Shown: positions 16,315-25,354 of the stretch, piece after piece | Layout: every line of letters begins with the position of its first letter | Position numbering within the stretch: the first letter of the stretch is position 1 | Assembly: GCA_964474045.1 (NCBI GenBank) | Contig: CAYYRC010000016.1 | Coordinates: 13,728 to 77,727, forward strand | Direction of reading: 5' to 3' | Origin: JACJWR01 sp964474045 | GTDB taxonomy: Bacteria > Actinomycetota > Actinomycetes > S36-B12 > UBA10799 | DNA: 64,000 bases | The notes under the pieces: generated by a model | Database searches by the model: none | The model's input: the letters and a program-made list of their open reading frames with translations, nothing else | What the model was told of the DNA's origin: nothing | Position numbers and translations under genes: made by a program

Positions 16315-16664
16315 GTTGCGGGCCTCAGCTAGGGGAGTTGCCGGTGGTCCGGGTGCCGGACCCATGCGAACCGGGTTGTCGGACTATAGCGGTCGATGCG
16401 CAAGGGTCGTGAGTGCGACTCGACGGCCCGTGCGGACGGCGCAACTGTAGGTGATGGCGGCCTTGCGCGGGGAGATACGACCGGATCAGTGACCATCATC
16501 GTTGGTACGAGTGCGCTGGTGCCACTGCCCGCATCGCCGGGATGGCTCGTGAGTGATGCGTCGCGGCCCTGGGTTGCGGGCCGTTCACGCCTGGTGCTGC
16601 CGGCTCGCCGATCAGCGGGCGTACTCTGCTGTTCCGCGACGGCGTCGAGATGAGGGAGCCTGCG
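16315..16664. other. 350-base intergenic region
   Basis: This stretch separates the divergent small membrane protein and panD. I see no convincing gene, RNA or repeat in it. A short open frame at 16396-16653 has no ribosome site, family motif or credible composition. A TATAGT-like box at 16382-16387 on the minus strand could belong to a promoter for the small membrane protein, but I found no matching -35. Confidence 0.5.
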
Positions 16665-17072
16665 ATGCAGCGAAGGATGCTCAAGTCCAAGATCCATCGG
16701 GCCACGGTCACCTCTGCCAACCTTGACTACATCGGCTCGATCTCCATCGACGCCGAGTTGCTGGCAACGGCTGATGTCATGGTCGGGGAACAGGTTCACG
16801 TCGTGAACATCACCAACGGCGCGCGTTTCGAGACCTACGCCATCGCCGGCGCTGCGGGGGAGGTCTGCCTCAACGGGGCCGCCGCGCGGCTGGTCCAGCC
16901 CGGTGACTCGGTCATCATCATCTCCTACGCCGACTACTGCGAGGCCGAGCTCGCCGAGTACTCACCGATCGTGGTGCATGTGGGGCCGGGCAACGCCCCA
17001 GTCTCGGAGCACGTGGCCAGGGAACTCGTCGGCGGCCCGGCGCACGCATTCAGCGACGCCGTCGGCGCATGA
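16665..17072 (+). CDS. panD: Aspartate 1-decarboxylase
   Basis: A 135-residue pyruvoyl enzyme that makes beta-alanine from L-aspartate for pantothenate and coenzyme A. MLKSKIHRATVT is the classical N-terminus, and self-cleavage is expected between Gly24 and Ser25 in YIGSIS. Arg54-region and Tyr58-type active-site residues are contained in NITNGARFETYAI, and the domain continues through LNGAAARLVQPGD. The ATG at 16665 is preferred over one five codons upstream because GAGGGAG lies six bases before it and the protein then matches family length. Its stop overlaps the next start (ATGA). Confidence 0.96.
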   Translation: MQRRMLKSKIHRATVTSANLDYIGSISIDAELLATADVMVGEQVHVVNITNGARFETYAIAGAAGEVCLNGAAARLVQPGDSVIIISYADYCEAELAEYSPIVVHVGPGNAPVSEHVARELVGGPAHAFSDAVGA

Positions 17073-17512
17073 GCGGTCCGGCCATGGGGGGCCGGGGCGC
17101 CGAGGGCGCCGACGCTCCCGACGAAGCGGCGATCCGACGCATCTTCGCCTCCCTGGAGCAGGGCTGGGAGGCCGGCTTCCTCGATGCGGTTCGTCCGGAC
17201 GTGCGCTGGGAGGTGCTGGGCAGCCATCCGCTGGCCGGCGACTATCGAGGCGTTGACGCCTTCGTCGCGGGAACATCGGCAGCGCTCGCGCCGTACCTTG
17301 AGGCCGGCGTGCAGCTGAGCGTGGTGGGTGTGCTGGTGAAGGGCCGCACAGCGGTGGTCGAACTGGTGGGCACGGCCCGGCGCAGGGATGGCCGGGAGTA
17401 CACCAACGAGTACTGCTGGATCGTCGACTTCGACGCGGAGGGCCGGATCGAGCATGTGCGGTCGTACCTGGACTCGGCCGCGGTCGCCGCGGCCATGACG
17501 CAGCAGCTGTAG
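17069..17512 (+). CDS. SnoaL-like / NTF2-fold protein
   Basis: A 147-residue protein of the SnoaL-like (NTF2) fold. After a glycine-rich start come a helix with EAAIRRIFASLEQGWEAGFLDAV, the VRWEVLGSHPLAGDYRG segment typical of these proteins, and C-terminal strands ending NEYCWIVDFDAEGRIEHVRSYLD. Such proteins range from isomerases to ketosteroid binders and the substrate cannot be predicted. The start overlaps the panD stop by four bases, so it is translationally coupled to panD. A link to pantothenate metabolism is not otherwise supported. Confidence 0.75.
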   Translation: MSGPAMGGRGAEGADAPDEAAIRRIFASLEQGWEAGFLDAVRPDVRWEVLGSHPLAGDYRGVDAFVAGTSAALAPYLEAGVQLSVVGVLVKGRTAVVELVGTARRRDGREYTNEYCWIVDFDAEGRIEHVRSYLDSAAVAAAMTQQL

Positions 17513-17513
17513 C

Positions 17514-17547
17514 GAGAGGCCGGCGTACTAGAGAGGCCGGGGTACTA
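17514..17547. repeat. Tandem 17-base duplication over the end of the permease gene
   Basis: GAGAGGCCGGCGTACTA (17514-17530) is followed directly by GAGAGGCCGGGGTACTA (17531-17547), one base different. The second copy ends in CTA, the complement of the permease stop codon, so the duplication carries a second CTA 17 bases beyond it. It fills the whole gap between the convergent SnoaL-like and permease genes. Confidence 0.75.
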
Positions 17548-19386
17548 GCTGCCGCCGCTGGGCACCGCTGGCCCGTCGCCGGAGTCGTCCTCGGACGACG
17601 GCTTGAGCGGGTTCTTCGCCGGCGGACCGTGGTGGGGGTGCTCGGAGGGCGGGAACTTGTCCGGGTGCTCCTCCTTGGCCTCGTCCAGAGCCCTCAGCTC
17701 GCCAGTGGTCGTCACCTCCGAGCTGCTCTCGAGGTCCAGGGCGACCTGGCCCTCGGGCAGGTTGGACAGGTCGGGGGCGATGACCAGGTCCTGCAGCCCC
17801 GAGTCAGGCAGGCGCAGGGTGTCGTCCTCGCCGGGAACCTCCAGGATGAGGTCCGAGGACGAGCGTTTGGCCAGCGTCTCGCCGCGGAAGAAGGCCGGCG
17901 CGACGGAGTTCCAGATGATCATCAGCACCACACCGATGAGCAGTGAGCCGATACCCAGGATGAAGACGCCGCCAATGCCGAAGAAGGTGGTGTTGCCGTA
18001 CTCGGGGTCGGCGTACTGGTAGGCGGCGATGACGAAGGCGCCCAGCAGCATGACCCCGCCCAGGAAGGGCAGCAGTCCCTTCATCAGGAAGTCCTTGGCG
18101 CTGCGGGTCAGGTCCCTCCGGTAGAACCACACGGCGGCGAACCCGGTGATGCCGTAGTAGAACGCGATCATCAGGCCGACTGCTGCGATGGAGTCGCCGA
18201 GCACGTCCTCGCTGACCAGGGTGAGGCCGACGTAGAAGATGATCGAGACCGCACCCATCCAGATGGTGGACACCGACGGCGTCAGGTACTTGGGGTGGAT
18301 GGTGGCGAAGCGCGAGGGCAGGGCCTTGTAGGCGCCCATCGACAGCGAGGTGCGCGCGGTCGGCAGGATGGTCGTCTGGGTGGACGCGGCCGCGGAGGTG
18401 AGCACGGACAGGATCAGCAGGATCTCCATGGCCTTGCCGACGAAGCTCTCGCCGAACACCGACGGGCCGATGGCGGCGAACACGTCCGACGAGTTGGCCT
18501 CGTTGGCGAGGCCGAGGTCTGTGTCGCCGGTGCCTGCGAAGGCGACGGTGGCGACCGAGACGGTGGCGTAGGTGACCAGCAGCAGCACGGTCGAGATGAT
18601 GGCGGCGCGGCCCGGCGTCTTCTCCGGGTCCGAGGTCTCCTCGTTGATGGAGACCGCCGTGTCCCAGCCCCAGTAGATGAACACGGCGATCAGCGTCGCG
18701 GTGACGAGCGCACTCAGCGAGAGGCCCGACGGCCACAGCCAGCTCAGGCTGGGCGTCAGGGAGTCGGGAGTGGCGTTGCCGGTGTAGACCTTGACCAGGG
18801 CGATGCCTGCGAACGCGATCAGCACGATGAGCTCGATGCCCAGCAGCGCGTACTGCAGTCGCGCTGATACCTCGATCCCGCGGTAGCAGATGTAGGTCAT
18901 GATGATGATCCAGAGCACGCCGGCGACGGTGGACCACAGCGAGGACTCGGCCAGCGAGTCCAGACCCATCAACTGGAAGCTGTACGAGCCCGCGATCTGC
19001 GCCAGGTTCGCCATGACGATGACGTCGGCGGCGATGATGCCCCAGCCGCCGAGCCACCCGGCCCGCGGCCCAAACGCCCGGCTGGCCCACGTGAACGTTG
19101 TTCCGCAGTCCGGCTCGGCCTTGTTGAGCTGCTGGTAGGCGATGGCGATGAGGAACATCGGCACGAAGGCCAGCAGCATGATCGCCGGGGCCTTGACGCC
19201 GACGATGCCGTCGCCGTTGGTGGTGGCCACGACGAAGCCCAGACTCGCCGCCAGGCTGTAGGCGGGTGCGGTGGAGGCCATCCCGACCACGACGCTGGAC
19301 ACCAGCCCGAGAGCTCCGGCCTTGAGGCCCTTCGACTCGACTACCTCGGGGAAGCCGATCGGAGCCTGTTGGGTGGAATTCGACAT
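17545..19386 (-). CDS. APC family amino acid permease
   Basis: A 613-residue secondary transporter of the amino acid-polyamine-organocation superfamily with about twelve membrane helices. GLVSSVVVGMASTAPAYSLAAS in the first helix is the substrate-binding unwound-helix motif of the family, and TFTWASRAFGPRAGWLGGW follows in helix 3. The last ~130 residues form a long hydrophilic tail that is acidic and Pro-rich (EDDTLRLPDSGLQDL; HPHHGPPAKNPLKPSSEDDSGDG) and unusual in length. The substrate cannot be told from sequence. The ATG has AGAGGAG six bases upstream. It appears to be transcribed alone. Confidence 0.9.
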   Translation of the reverse strand: MSNSTQQAPIGFPEVVESKGLKAGALGLVSSVVVGMASTAPAYSLAASLGFVVATTNGDGIVGVKAPAIMLLAFVPMFLIAIAYQQLNKAEPDCGTTFTWASRAFGPRAGWLGGWGIIAADVIVMANLAQIAGSYSFQLMGLDSLAESSLWSTVAGVLWIIIMTYICYRGIEVSARLQYALLGIELIVLIAFAGIALVKVYTGNATPDSLTPSLSWLWPSGLSLSALVTATLIAVFIYWGWDTAVSINEETSDPEKTPGRAAIISTVLLLVTYATVSVATVAFAGTGDTDLGLANEANSSDVFAAIGPSVFGESFVGKAMEILLILSVLTSAAASTQTTILPTARTSLSMGAYKALPSRFATIHPKYLTPSVSTIWMGAVSIIFYVGLTLVSEDVLGDSIAAVGLMIAFYYGITGFAAVWFYRRDLTRSAKDFLMKGLLPFLGGVMLLGAFVIAAYQYADPEYGNTTFFGIGGVFILGIGSLLIGVVLMIIWNSVAPAFFRGETLAKRSSSDLILEVPGEDDTLRLPDSGLQDLVIAPDLSNLPEGQVALDLESSSEVTTTGELRALDEAKEEHPDKFPPSEHPHHGPPAKNPLKPSSEDDSGDGPAVPSGGS

Positions 19387-19515
19387 CGCACACTCCTCTG
19401 CCGGGCCCGGGGGCCGCGAACCCGCCCGGCCGGAACGGCAAAGGCGTGGGGCGACGTTACCGCCTCGGAGCGGTGCTTCGCTGCCGGTTGCGAAGGAATG
19501 ACGAGCTGAGGGTGG

Positions 19516-20061
19516 CTAGTGCTCCACCGCGGTCTTGAGGATCACGATGCCGGTGGCGATCACGACGATCGCCAGTACGTAGGCGAAGGCCGCCGGGCGG
19601 CTGCGTTGATTGGCGCGCGCGGCGTAGTAGGACACCGCGCAGACGAAGGCGACGAGCAGGCCGGCCGAGGCCCATACGCCGCTCACCGTGGGGAACAGCA
19701 GGAGCGGGATCACTGCCACGATGGTGACAGCCAGGCCGCCCGCCACCTGGGCGCTCAACATCTTCAGCCCCTCGGCGGTCTTCAGCTGGGAGAGCGCGAA
19801 GTTGCTGGTGATCTTGCTCGCCAGCCAGTGCGCCAGCAGCAGGCCGACGCCGGTGAGCCCCACGGTGATGACCCGGGTGTGCCGGGCCTCGAGCGGTAGC
19901 GCAGCCAGCACGGCCAGCAGCGAGAGGCTCACGTAGACGGCCATCGTGGTCGCCTCGCGGAAGAGCTCCACCTGTTCTTCCGTGGCGGGCGCGGCGGGAT
20001 TGAGCGGGGTGGGCTCAGACGCGGCCGTCCCTGGCGCCGGCGCGCCGTCGTCCTTGGGCAT
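19516..20061 (-). CDS. Hypothetical membrane protein (five helices)
   Basis: A 181-residue protein. A Pro/Ala-rich N-terminus of ~28 residues (which may be cytoplasmic) leads to TEEQVELFREATTMAVYVSLSLLAVLAALPL and four further hydrophobic segments, ending AYVLAIVVIATGIVILKTAVEH. I recognise no named family. The ATG at 20061 lacks a clear ribosome site; the frame is open further upstream but codon composition there does not look coding. It is divergent from the TrpB2 gene. Confidence 0.6.
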   Translation of the reverse strand: MPKDDGAPAPGTAASEPTPLNPAAPATEEQVELFREATTMAVYVSLSLLAVLAALPLEARHTRVITVGLTGVGLLLAHWLASKITSNFALSQLKTAEGLKMLSAQVAGGLAVTIVAVIPLLLFPTVSGVWASAGLLVAFVCAVSYYAARANQRSRPAAFAYVLAIVVIATGIVILKTAVEH

Positions 20062-20187
20062 GGAGCAATTCTGGCAGCGGAAGCCGGCTGACTGCACGAT
20101 CCAGGTCACTTCGGCAGGCGCGGGCTGCGTGGCATAGGTTATGGGAGCCGGGGGAGCCGGCGCCCGCATAGCAACGTGGAGGAGCCC

Positions 20188-21573
20188 ATGGCCGTCGACG
20201 ACACCGTCCGGCAGCACAAGTACACGCTGACCGAGGACGAGATGCCAACGGCCTGGTACAACATCATCCCCGACCTGCCGGAGCCCCCGCCCCCGCCACT
20301 GCACCCCGGGACGATGCAGCCCGTTGGCCCGGAGGACCTGGCGCCGTTGTTCCCGATGGCGCTGATCGAGCAGGAAGTCACCACGGAGCGCTACGTGGAC
20401 ATCCCGGGCGGGGTGCTCGACGTCTACCGGCAGTGGCGCCCCTCGCCCCTGTTCCGCGCCCATCGGCTGGAGGCGGCGCTCGACACGCCGGCGCGTATCT
20501 ACTACAAGTACGAAGGGCTCTCACCCGCCGGCTCTCACAAGCCGAACACCGCCGTGCCGCAGGCGTACTACAACGCCGTCGAGGGAGTCCGCAAGCTGAC
20601 CACCGAGACCGGCGCTGGGCAGTGGGGGACGGCGCTCGCCTTCGCCTGCGCGCTCTACGGCCTGGAGTGCGAGGTGTGGCAGGTCGGCGCCTCGTACGAC
20701 GCGAAGCCCTACCGGCGGCTGATGATCGAGGCCTTCGGCGGCGAGGTTCACCGGTCGCCCTCTGACCTGACCGAGGCGGGTCGGCGATTGGCCGCAGACC
20801 CGGCCAACCGCTCCGGCTCGCTGGGCATCGCGATCTCCGAGGCGGTCGAGGCCGCCGTCGCTGACCCGACCGTCCGCTACGCCCTCGGCTCCGTGCTCAA
20901 TCACGTACTCCTGCACCAGACGATCATCGGCGAGGAAGCCATCCTGCAGCTCCAGCAGGCCGAGGACACGCCCACCCTCATCGTCGGCTGCACCGGCGGC
21001 GGGTCCAATTTCGCCGGGCTGTCCTTCCCGTTCCTCCGCGAGAAGCTCGCTGGGCGCATCAACCCGCGCATCCTGGCCGCGGAACCGGCGTCCTGTCCGT
21101 CGCTGACCCATGGCAAATACGCCTACGACTTCGGCGACACGGCGGGCATGACGCCGCTGATGAAGATGCACACCCTGGGGCACGACTTCGTGCCGGACCC
21201 CATCCACGCCGGCGGCCTGCGCTACCACGGCATGGCGCCGCTGATCTCGCACGTCTACGAGCTCGGCCTGATGGAGGCCGAGGCCGTACCTCAGACCGAG
21301 TGCTTCTCGGCTGCGGTGCAGTTCGCCCGTACCGAGGGCATCGTGCCGGCGCCGGAGCCCACCCACGCCCTGGCGCTGGCGGTCCGCGAGGCGCTCAAGG
21401 CCAAGGAGACCGGCGAGGAGACCGTGATCCTGACGGCACTGTGCGGTCACGGCCACTTCGATCTCGCCGCCTATGACGACTTCCTCAACGGGCGCATGGT
21501 GGACGAGGCGGTCAGCGAGGCGCGATTCGCCTCGGCGCTGCGGACGCTGCCGGAGGTCCCGGCCGACGCCTAG
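20188..21573 (+). CDS. TrpB-like pyridoxal-phosphate enzyme (TrpB2 type tryptophan synthase beta)
   Basis: A 461-residue fold type II PLP enzyme of the TrpB2 subfamily, which joins indole and L-serine to make tryptophan. The PLP lysine is Lys118 in GSHKPNTA, and the phosphate-binding GCTGGGSNFAG lies near residue 270. The RPSPLFRAHRLE stretch and the N-terminal extension of ~70 residues (TLTEDEMPTAWYN) are typical of TrpB2 and absent from TrpB1. No trpA or other trp gene lies nearby, as is usual for stand-alone TrpB2, which may salvage indole. ATG 20188 follows GGAGGAG. Confidence 0.9.
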   Translation: MAVDDTVRQHKYTLTEDEMPTAWYNIIPDLPEPPPPPLHPGTMQPVGPEDLAPLFPMALIEQEVTTERYVDIPGGVLDVYRQWRPSPLFRAHRLEAALDTPARIYYKYEGLSPAGSHKPNTAVPQAYYNAVEGVRKLTTETGAGQWGTALAFACALYGLECEVWQVGASYDAKPYRRLMIEAFGGEVHRSPSDLTEAGRRLAADPANRSGSLGIAISEAVEAAVADPTVRYALGSVLNHVLLHQTIIGEEAILQLQQAEDTPTLIVGCTGGGSNFAGLSFPFLREKLAGRINPRILAAEPASCPSLTHGKYAYDFGDTAGMTPLMKMHTLGHDFVPDPIHAGGLRYHGMAPLISHVYELGLMEAEAVPQTECFSAAVQFARTEGIVPAPEPTHALALAVREALKAKETGEETVILTALCGHGHFDLAAYDDFLNGRMVDEAVSEARFASALRTLPEVPADA

Positions 21574-21626
21574 CACGCCCGTCCGGGGTGTCCTGCGGCA
21601 CGGGCGAGGCGCGGAAGTGTGTCACC

Positions 21627-22217
21627 ATGCCGCTCATGCTCCCTGGATTCGGCGACTCCGCTCGTTCGGCCGAACGCCGCCGCCTTGCTGCGGTGATGGT
21701 CGCCCTTTCTGCGGCTTTCATCGCCCTGGTCGTGCTGACGGGGTGCTCCAGCGGCGGCACTGCGACGTTGGACAACACGACGTCGGTGGGGTCCGCTGCC
21801 AGCGCCAAGCCGAGCGGCAGTGCCAATCCTGCGAGCACTGCCAAGCCGGGCGGCACCGCCAAGCCATCGGCCTCGGTCGGCAAGTCCGGGGCCGCTGCGG
21901 CATCTGGCCAGCTGGCGCCGGCGAAACCCACGACCGCCCTGCCCACGGTTACGGTGTCGCAGCTGCCCAGGGAGGCACAGGCGACGCTCGCGACCATCGC
22001 GGCCGGCGGACCGTACCCCTATTCGCGGGACGGTGTGGTCTTCGAGAATCGTGAGGGGATCCTCCCTCGGCGGTCTTCCGGCTACTACCACGAGTACACG
22101 GTGACGACCCCGGGTTCCAGCGACCGCGGTGCCCGCCGCATCGTCACCGGCAAGGATGGTTCCCGCTTCTACACCGACGACCACTACGACTCGTTCGCCG
22201 AGGTCGTATCGCGTTAG
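21627..22217 (+). CDS. Secreted guanyl-specific ribonuclease (RNase Sa/N1-T1 family) lipoprotein
   Basis: A 196-residue surface protein. A membrane helix ends in lipobox LTGC (Cys40), then a Ala/Ser/Lys-rich linker runs to about residue 105. The C-terminal ~90 residues closely follow Streptomyces RNase Sa. Glu143 (NRE, guanine binding), Glu156 (YYHEY, general base), Arg167 and Arg171, and His186 (DDHY, general acid) are all present, so the enzyme should cut single-stranded RNA 3' to guanosine. The two cysteines that form the disulphide in RNase Sa are missing. A barstar-like gene, the family's inhibitor type, lies 1.9 kb downstream on the same strand. ATG 21627 has GGAAG nine bases upstream. 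Confidence 0.88.
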   Translation: MPLMLPGFGDSARSAERRRLAAVMVALSAAFIALVVLTGCSSGGTATLDNTTSVGSAASAKPSGSANPASTAKPGGTAKPSASVGKSGAAAASGQLAPAKPTTALPTVTVSQLPREAQATLATIAAGGPYPYSRDGVVFENREGILPRRSSGYYHEYTVTTPGSSDRGARRIVTGKDGSRFYTDDHYDSFAEVVSR

Positions 22218-22364
22218 CAGCTGACGACGGCTGTGTCGCTCGACACCCCGGCGAGCCGCTCGTAGTAAGCACCATGCGGGCAGCCGTACAATTCGTGTGG
22301 TCGGCGTTCGCGGTCGCCTGCAGACCACGGGGCAGGGCGCCCCGACAACCGGAGTCGGAGGACT

Positions 22365-24071
22365 ATGGCGCAGCAACCGAAGCCGGCGGTGGATGTCTCC
22401 GCCGCTCTGCTCGGTCGCGGCCTCCTGGCCGACTACGGTCATGCGCTGCCGGCCTGTGACCTGTCCAGGTTGGCGATGATGGCCGCGCCGGACCCCATCC
22501 TGGTGCTCGACGCCGGTGGCACCGTGCTGGCCGCCTCCGACTCCGTCGAGCAGGTTTTCGGCTGGTCCGTGGCCGAACTGGTGGGCGGTCCGGTGGCCGA
22601 GGTTGAGCCCGGAGACCGCGCGCGCGTGGCCGCGGAGGTCAACGCGGCGGTCGCCGATGGTGCCGACGTCGTCCGCGCGCGGGTGCGCCTCCGGCACGGG
22701 GATGGCGGATTGCGCTGGAGCGAGATGAGCGCCCGTCTGCTGCGCCTCGACGGCGAGTTGGACCGCACCGTGATGCTGCTGCGGGACATCACCGCCCAGG
22801 TCCAGGCTGAGGAGGACCTGGCGGCCGCCGAGGAGCACTTCCGGTTGATCGCCGAGAACTCCTCGGACTTCGTGCTCCGCACGGACAATCTCGGGCTTGT
22901 GGAATGGGCGTCGCCCTCGCTCGAGCGCGTCATGGGCTGGCATCCGAACCAGGTCGAAGGGACAGGGGCAAGTGCCTGGATCGACCCCGAACATCTGCCG
23001 CTCGTACGGCGGGCCAACGCTCAGCTCAATGCGGGCCGCCCGGCCTCGCTGCGGGTACGGGCACTGCGCCCAGACGGCGCATATGTGTGGTTGGCCGCCC
23101 AAGCCAGGCCGCTCTTCGACAATGGTGAGGTGATCGCGCACGTCAGTGGCTGGCGCGATATCAGCCAAGAGGTCCAGGCGGAGGCCGACCGGCGCCGGGT
23201 GGAGGATCGCTACCGGCTGCTGGCCGAGAACAGCTCCGATGTGGTGCTGCAGACCGACGTGGACGGCCGCATCGCTTGGGCGTCGCCCTCCGCCGCCACC
23301 GTGTTGGGATGGCCGTCCGAGTCGTTGTTGGGGCGCCGAATCACGGAATACGTGCACCCTGAGGACCTGCCGACCGTCCGGCTGCTGGACAACGCGATGG
23401 AGCGCCCCCGGGAGAATGCGGGCGGCATCGAGGCGCGCTTCGCGACCGCGGCCGGCGGCTGGCGGTGGATGAGCATCGCCGGTCGTGCGCTCTACAGCGA
23501 CGGCGGCGACCTCATCGGCGCCATCGACGCGCTGCGCGATGTGCACAACGAGCGTCGGGCCCGCGACGAGCTTGCCTACCTGGCCAGCCACGATGCGTTG
23601 ACGTCCCTGCTCAACCGCGCGGCGCTGCATCGCGAGATGGAGCGCGTGTTCGCCACCGGCGCCCGCGACCTCATGGTGGGAGTCCTGTACGTGGACATTG
23701 ACAAGTTCAAGCCGGTCAACGATGCCTTTGGGCACGCGATCGGTGACGACGTGCTGGTCGAGGTGGCGGAGCGCATTCTGGCGGTCGTCCGCGCCAGCGA
23801 CCTGATCGCCCGCGTGGGCGGTGACGAGCTGGTGGTTGTGACCCCCGGCATGCGCTCGGTCGAGGATGCGGAGTTGCTGGCCCAGAAGATCCAGTCCGCG
23901 TTCGAGCCGGAGCTCGAGATAGGGGAGCACCGGATCCGCATCTCGTTGAGCATCGGGGTGAGCGTGGGTCAGCCCGGCGACGACCCCGACGCCCTGATCG
24001 AGCTCGCCGATCGCGCCCAGTACCGGGCGAAGCGGCAAGGGCGGGCACGCACCGAGGTCGCCGCGGGTTGA
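22365..24071 (+). CDS. Diguanylate cyclase with three PAS domains
   Basis: A 568-residue cytoplasmic sensor that should make cyclic di-GMP from two GTP. PAS domains cover about residues 30-145, 155-275 and 280-395; the second and third begin with near-identical LIAENSSDFVL / LLAENSSDVVL segments, showing internal duplication. The GGDEF domain occupies about 405-565. The signature is GGDEL at 485-489 (Leu for Phe, tolerated in active enzymes), with the inhibitory I-site RASD at 476-479, five residues before it. No EAL domain is present. ATG 22365 follows CGGAGG. It sits between a secreted RNase and a barstar-like gene. Confidence 0.92.
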   Translation: MAQQPKPAVDVSAALLGRGLLADYGHALPACDLSRLAMMAAPDPILVLDAGGTVLAASDSVEQVFGWSVAELVGGPVAEVEPGDRARVAAEVNAAVADGADVVRARVRLRHGDGGLRWSEMSARLLRLDGELDRTVMLLRDITAQVQAEEDLAAAEEHFRLIAENSSDFVLRTDNLGLVEWASPSLERVMGWHPNQVEGTGASAWIDPEHLPLVRRANAQLNAGRPASLRVRALRPDGAYVWLAAQARPLFDNGEVIAHVSGWRDISQEVQAEADRRRVEDRYRLLAENSSDVVLQTDVDGRIAWASPSAATVLGWPSESLLGRRITEYVHPEDLPTVRLLDNAMERPRENAGGIEARFATAAGGWRWMSIAGRALYSDGGDLIGAIDALRDVHNERRARDELAYLASHDALTSLLNRAALHREMERVFATGARDLMVGVLYVDIDKFKPVNDAFGHAIGDDVLVEVAERILAVVRASDLIARVGGDELVVVTPGMRSVEDAELLAQKIQSAFEPELEIGEHRIRISLSIGVSVGQPGDDPDALIELADRAQYRAKRQGRARTEVAAG

Positions 24072-24117
24072 GGGCGCCCTTCGGCGGCGCACCGACTTCT
24101 CCCGTTAGGGTGGGGCC

Positions 24118-24621
24118 GTGGTTGAGCACGCAGGCGCCCGGGCCGGGCGCGCCGACGGGGACCTGCGCACCCTGTTGCAGGCGCCGGAGTCGCGCGGGGT
24201 CCGGCGCTGGCCAGCCGGGGGGCACTCCGACGACATCGCGCGGGCTGCGTCCCAGCTGGGCTGGCGAGTCTACCGCCTGGACACGCGGGGCATCGACGGC
24301 AAGCGGGCCGTCATCCGCCGATTCGTCGCGGACCTGGGGCTGCCCAGCTACACCGGTGGCAACTGGGATGCGCTGGAGGAGAGCCTGGGCGACCTGCCTG
24401 TCGCGGGGTCGGCCGGCGTCGTGCTCGTCTGGCGCGGCTGGCGGTCCTTCGCCGATGCCGATCCGGAGGCGATGGCAGTCGCGAGCGACGTCCTGAACTC
24501 CGTCGCGGCGGAATGGGCGGCCGTCACCGGCTACGGCGTGGTCGCACTGGTGTCGGGACGCAAGGGCGCGCGTGCCCCCGACGCAGGGGACAGGTCCGCC
24601 GCCGGCATCGAGAAAGCCTGA
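24118..24621 (+). CDS. Barstar family ribonuclease inhibitor
   Basis: A 167-residue cytoplasmic protein with a barstar domain at about residues 45-125. Motifs are LDTRGIDGKRAVIRRFVADLGLPSYTGGNWDALEESLGDL, the barstar helix that plugs the ribonuclease active site, then VLVWRGWRSF. An N-terminal ~40-residue extension and a polar tail are extra to the ~90-residue core. It probably protects the cell from guanyl-specific RNase, and an RNase Sa-like gene lies upstream. The GTG start has no Shine-Dalgarno but a TAGGGT box (24106-24111) six bases before it suggests a leaderless transcript of its own. Confidence 0.85.
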   Translation: MVEHAGARAGRADGDLRTLLQAPESRGVRRWPAGGHSDDIARAASQLGWRVYRLDTRGIDGKRAVIRRFVADLGLPSYTGGNWDALEESLGDLPVAGSAGVVLVWRGWRSFADADPEAMAVASDVLNSVAAEWAAVTGYGVVALVSGRKGARAPDAGDRSAAGIEKA

Positions 24622-24744
24622 CTGGACCCCGGCGCCGGTTCATCGGCCCGCTGCGCGCGATTGCCCTCCACGCTCGGCGGATATGGGACTAGGGTGCTGT
24701 CGTTGGCGCAGCACCGCGTCGGCGAGATTGCCGAGGAGGCCGAT

Positions 24745-25344
24745 ATGAGCCAGGACAACTCCCCGCCCGAGCCCCCTGATCCTACGGAACCGGCGGTGCC
24801 GGCGGAGCCACCCGCGGCGGCTAGCCCGCCGGAAGAGCCGACGACCGTCGTCGGCGGCGGGGAAGCGCCTGCTGTCCCCCCGCCCCCGCCCCCGCCACCT
24901 CCGCCTGCCGCGCCGGTCGTGCCGGCTGCGGGTCCCGGCCCTGCGGCCGCCGCACCCACGCCGCCCACGCCACCCCCACCCCCTCCGGGTGCACCTGCGG
25001 GGGGCGGCGGCTACGGGGCGGTCCCGCCGCCACCGCCGCCGCCAGGTTTCGGCGGGGCGCAGCCCGGGTATCCGGCCGGCTATCCCGCGGCGGCGGGCCC
25101 CTCCAACGGCATGGGCACCGCCTCGCTGGTGTTGGGCATCCTGGGAGTTCTCGGCTGCTGCACGTTCCTGTTCTCGATCCTGGCAATCATCTTCGGGGTG
25201 CAGGGACGTAAGAAGGCCTCACAGGGACTCGCGACCAACGGCGGCATGGCCACAGCCGGTCTGATCCTGGGCATCGTGGGCGTCGTGTTCGGTCTCGCCT
25301 ACTGGATCTGGGGCCTCTTCAACGCGGACTACAACTTCAACTAG
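24745..25344 (+). CDS. Proline-rich DUF4190 membrane protein
   Basis: A 199-residue protein. The first ~125 residues are disordered, rich in Pro with runs of up to ten prolines and Gly/Tyr turns (PGYPAGYPAAAG). The C-terminal part is the DUF4190 domain: two helices, SLVLGILGVLGCCTFLFSILAIIFG and AGLILGIVGVVFGLAYWIWGLF, separated by the conserved loop GRKKASQGLATNGGMA. The function is unknown. ATG 24745 lies six bases after GAGGAGG; an in-frame start at 24661 lacks a site. A strong hairpin terminator follows 11 bases after the stop. Confidence 0.85.
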   Translation: MSQDNSPPEPPDPTEPAVPAEPPAAASPPEEPTTVVGGGEAPAVPPPPPPPPPPAAPVVPAAGPGPAAAAPTPPTPPPPPPGAPAGGGGYGAVPPPPPPPGFGGAQPGYPAGYPAAAGPSNGMGTASLVLGILGVLGCCTFLFSILAIIFGVQGRKKASQGLATNGGMATAGLILGIVGVVFGLAYWIWGLFNADYNFN

Positions 25345-25354
25345 CCAGCTCGGG

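Noticed and set aside
16396..16653. 85-codon open frame just before panD
   Set aside because: No ribosome site, no conserved motif, and a mixed composition (Cys/Ser/Arg) unlike neighbouring proteins.
21570..24092. 840-codon open frame on the minus strand antisense to the RNase and diguanylate cyclase genes
   Set aside because: It is low-complexity His/Arg/Gly-rich, has no family motif, and lies opposite genes with clear domains. Such long antisense frames are a by-product of high GC content.
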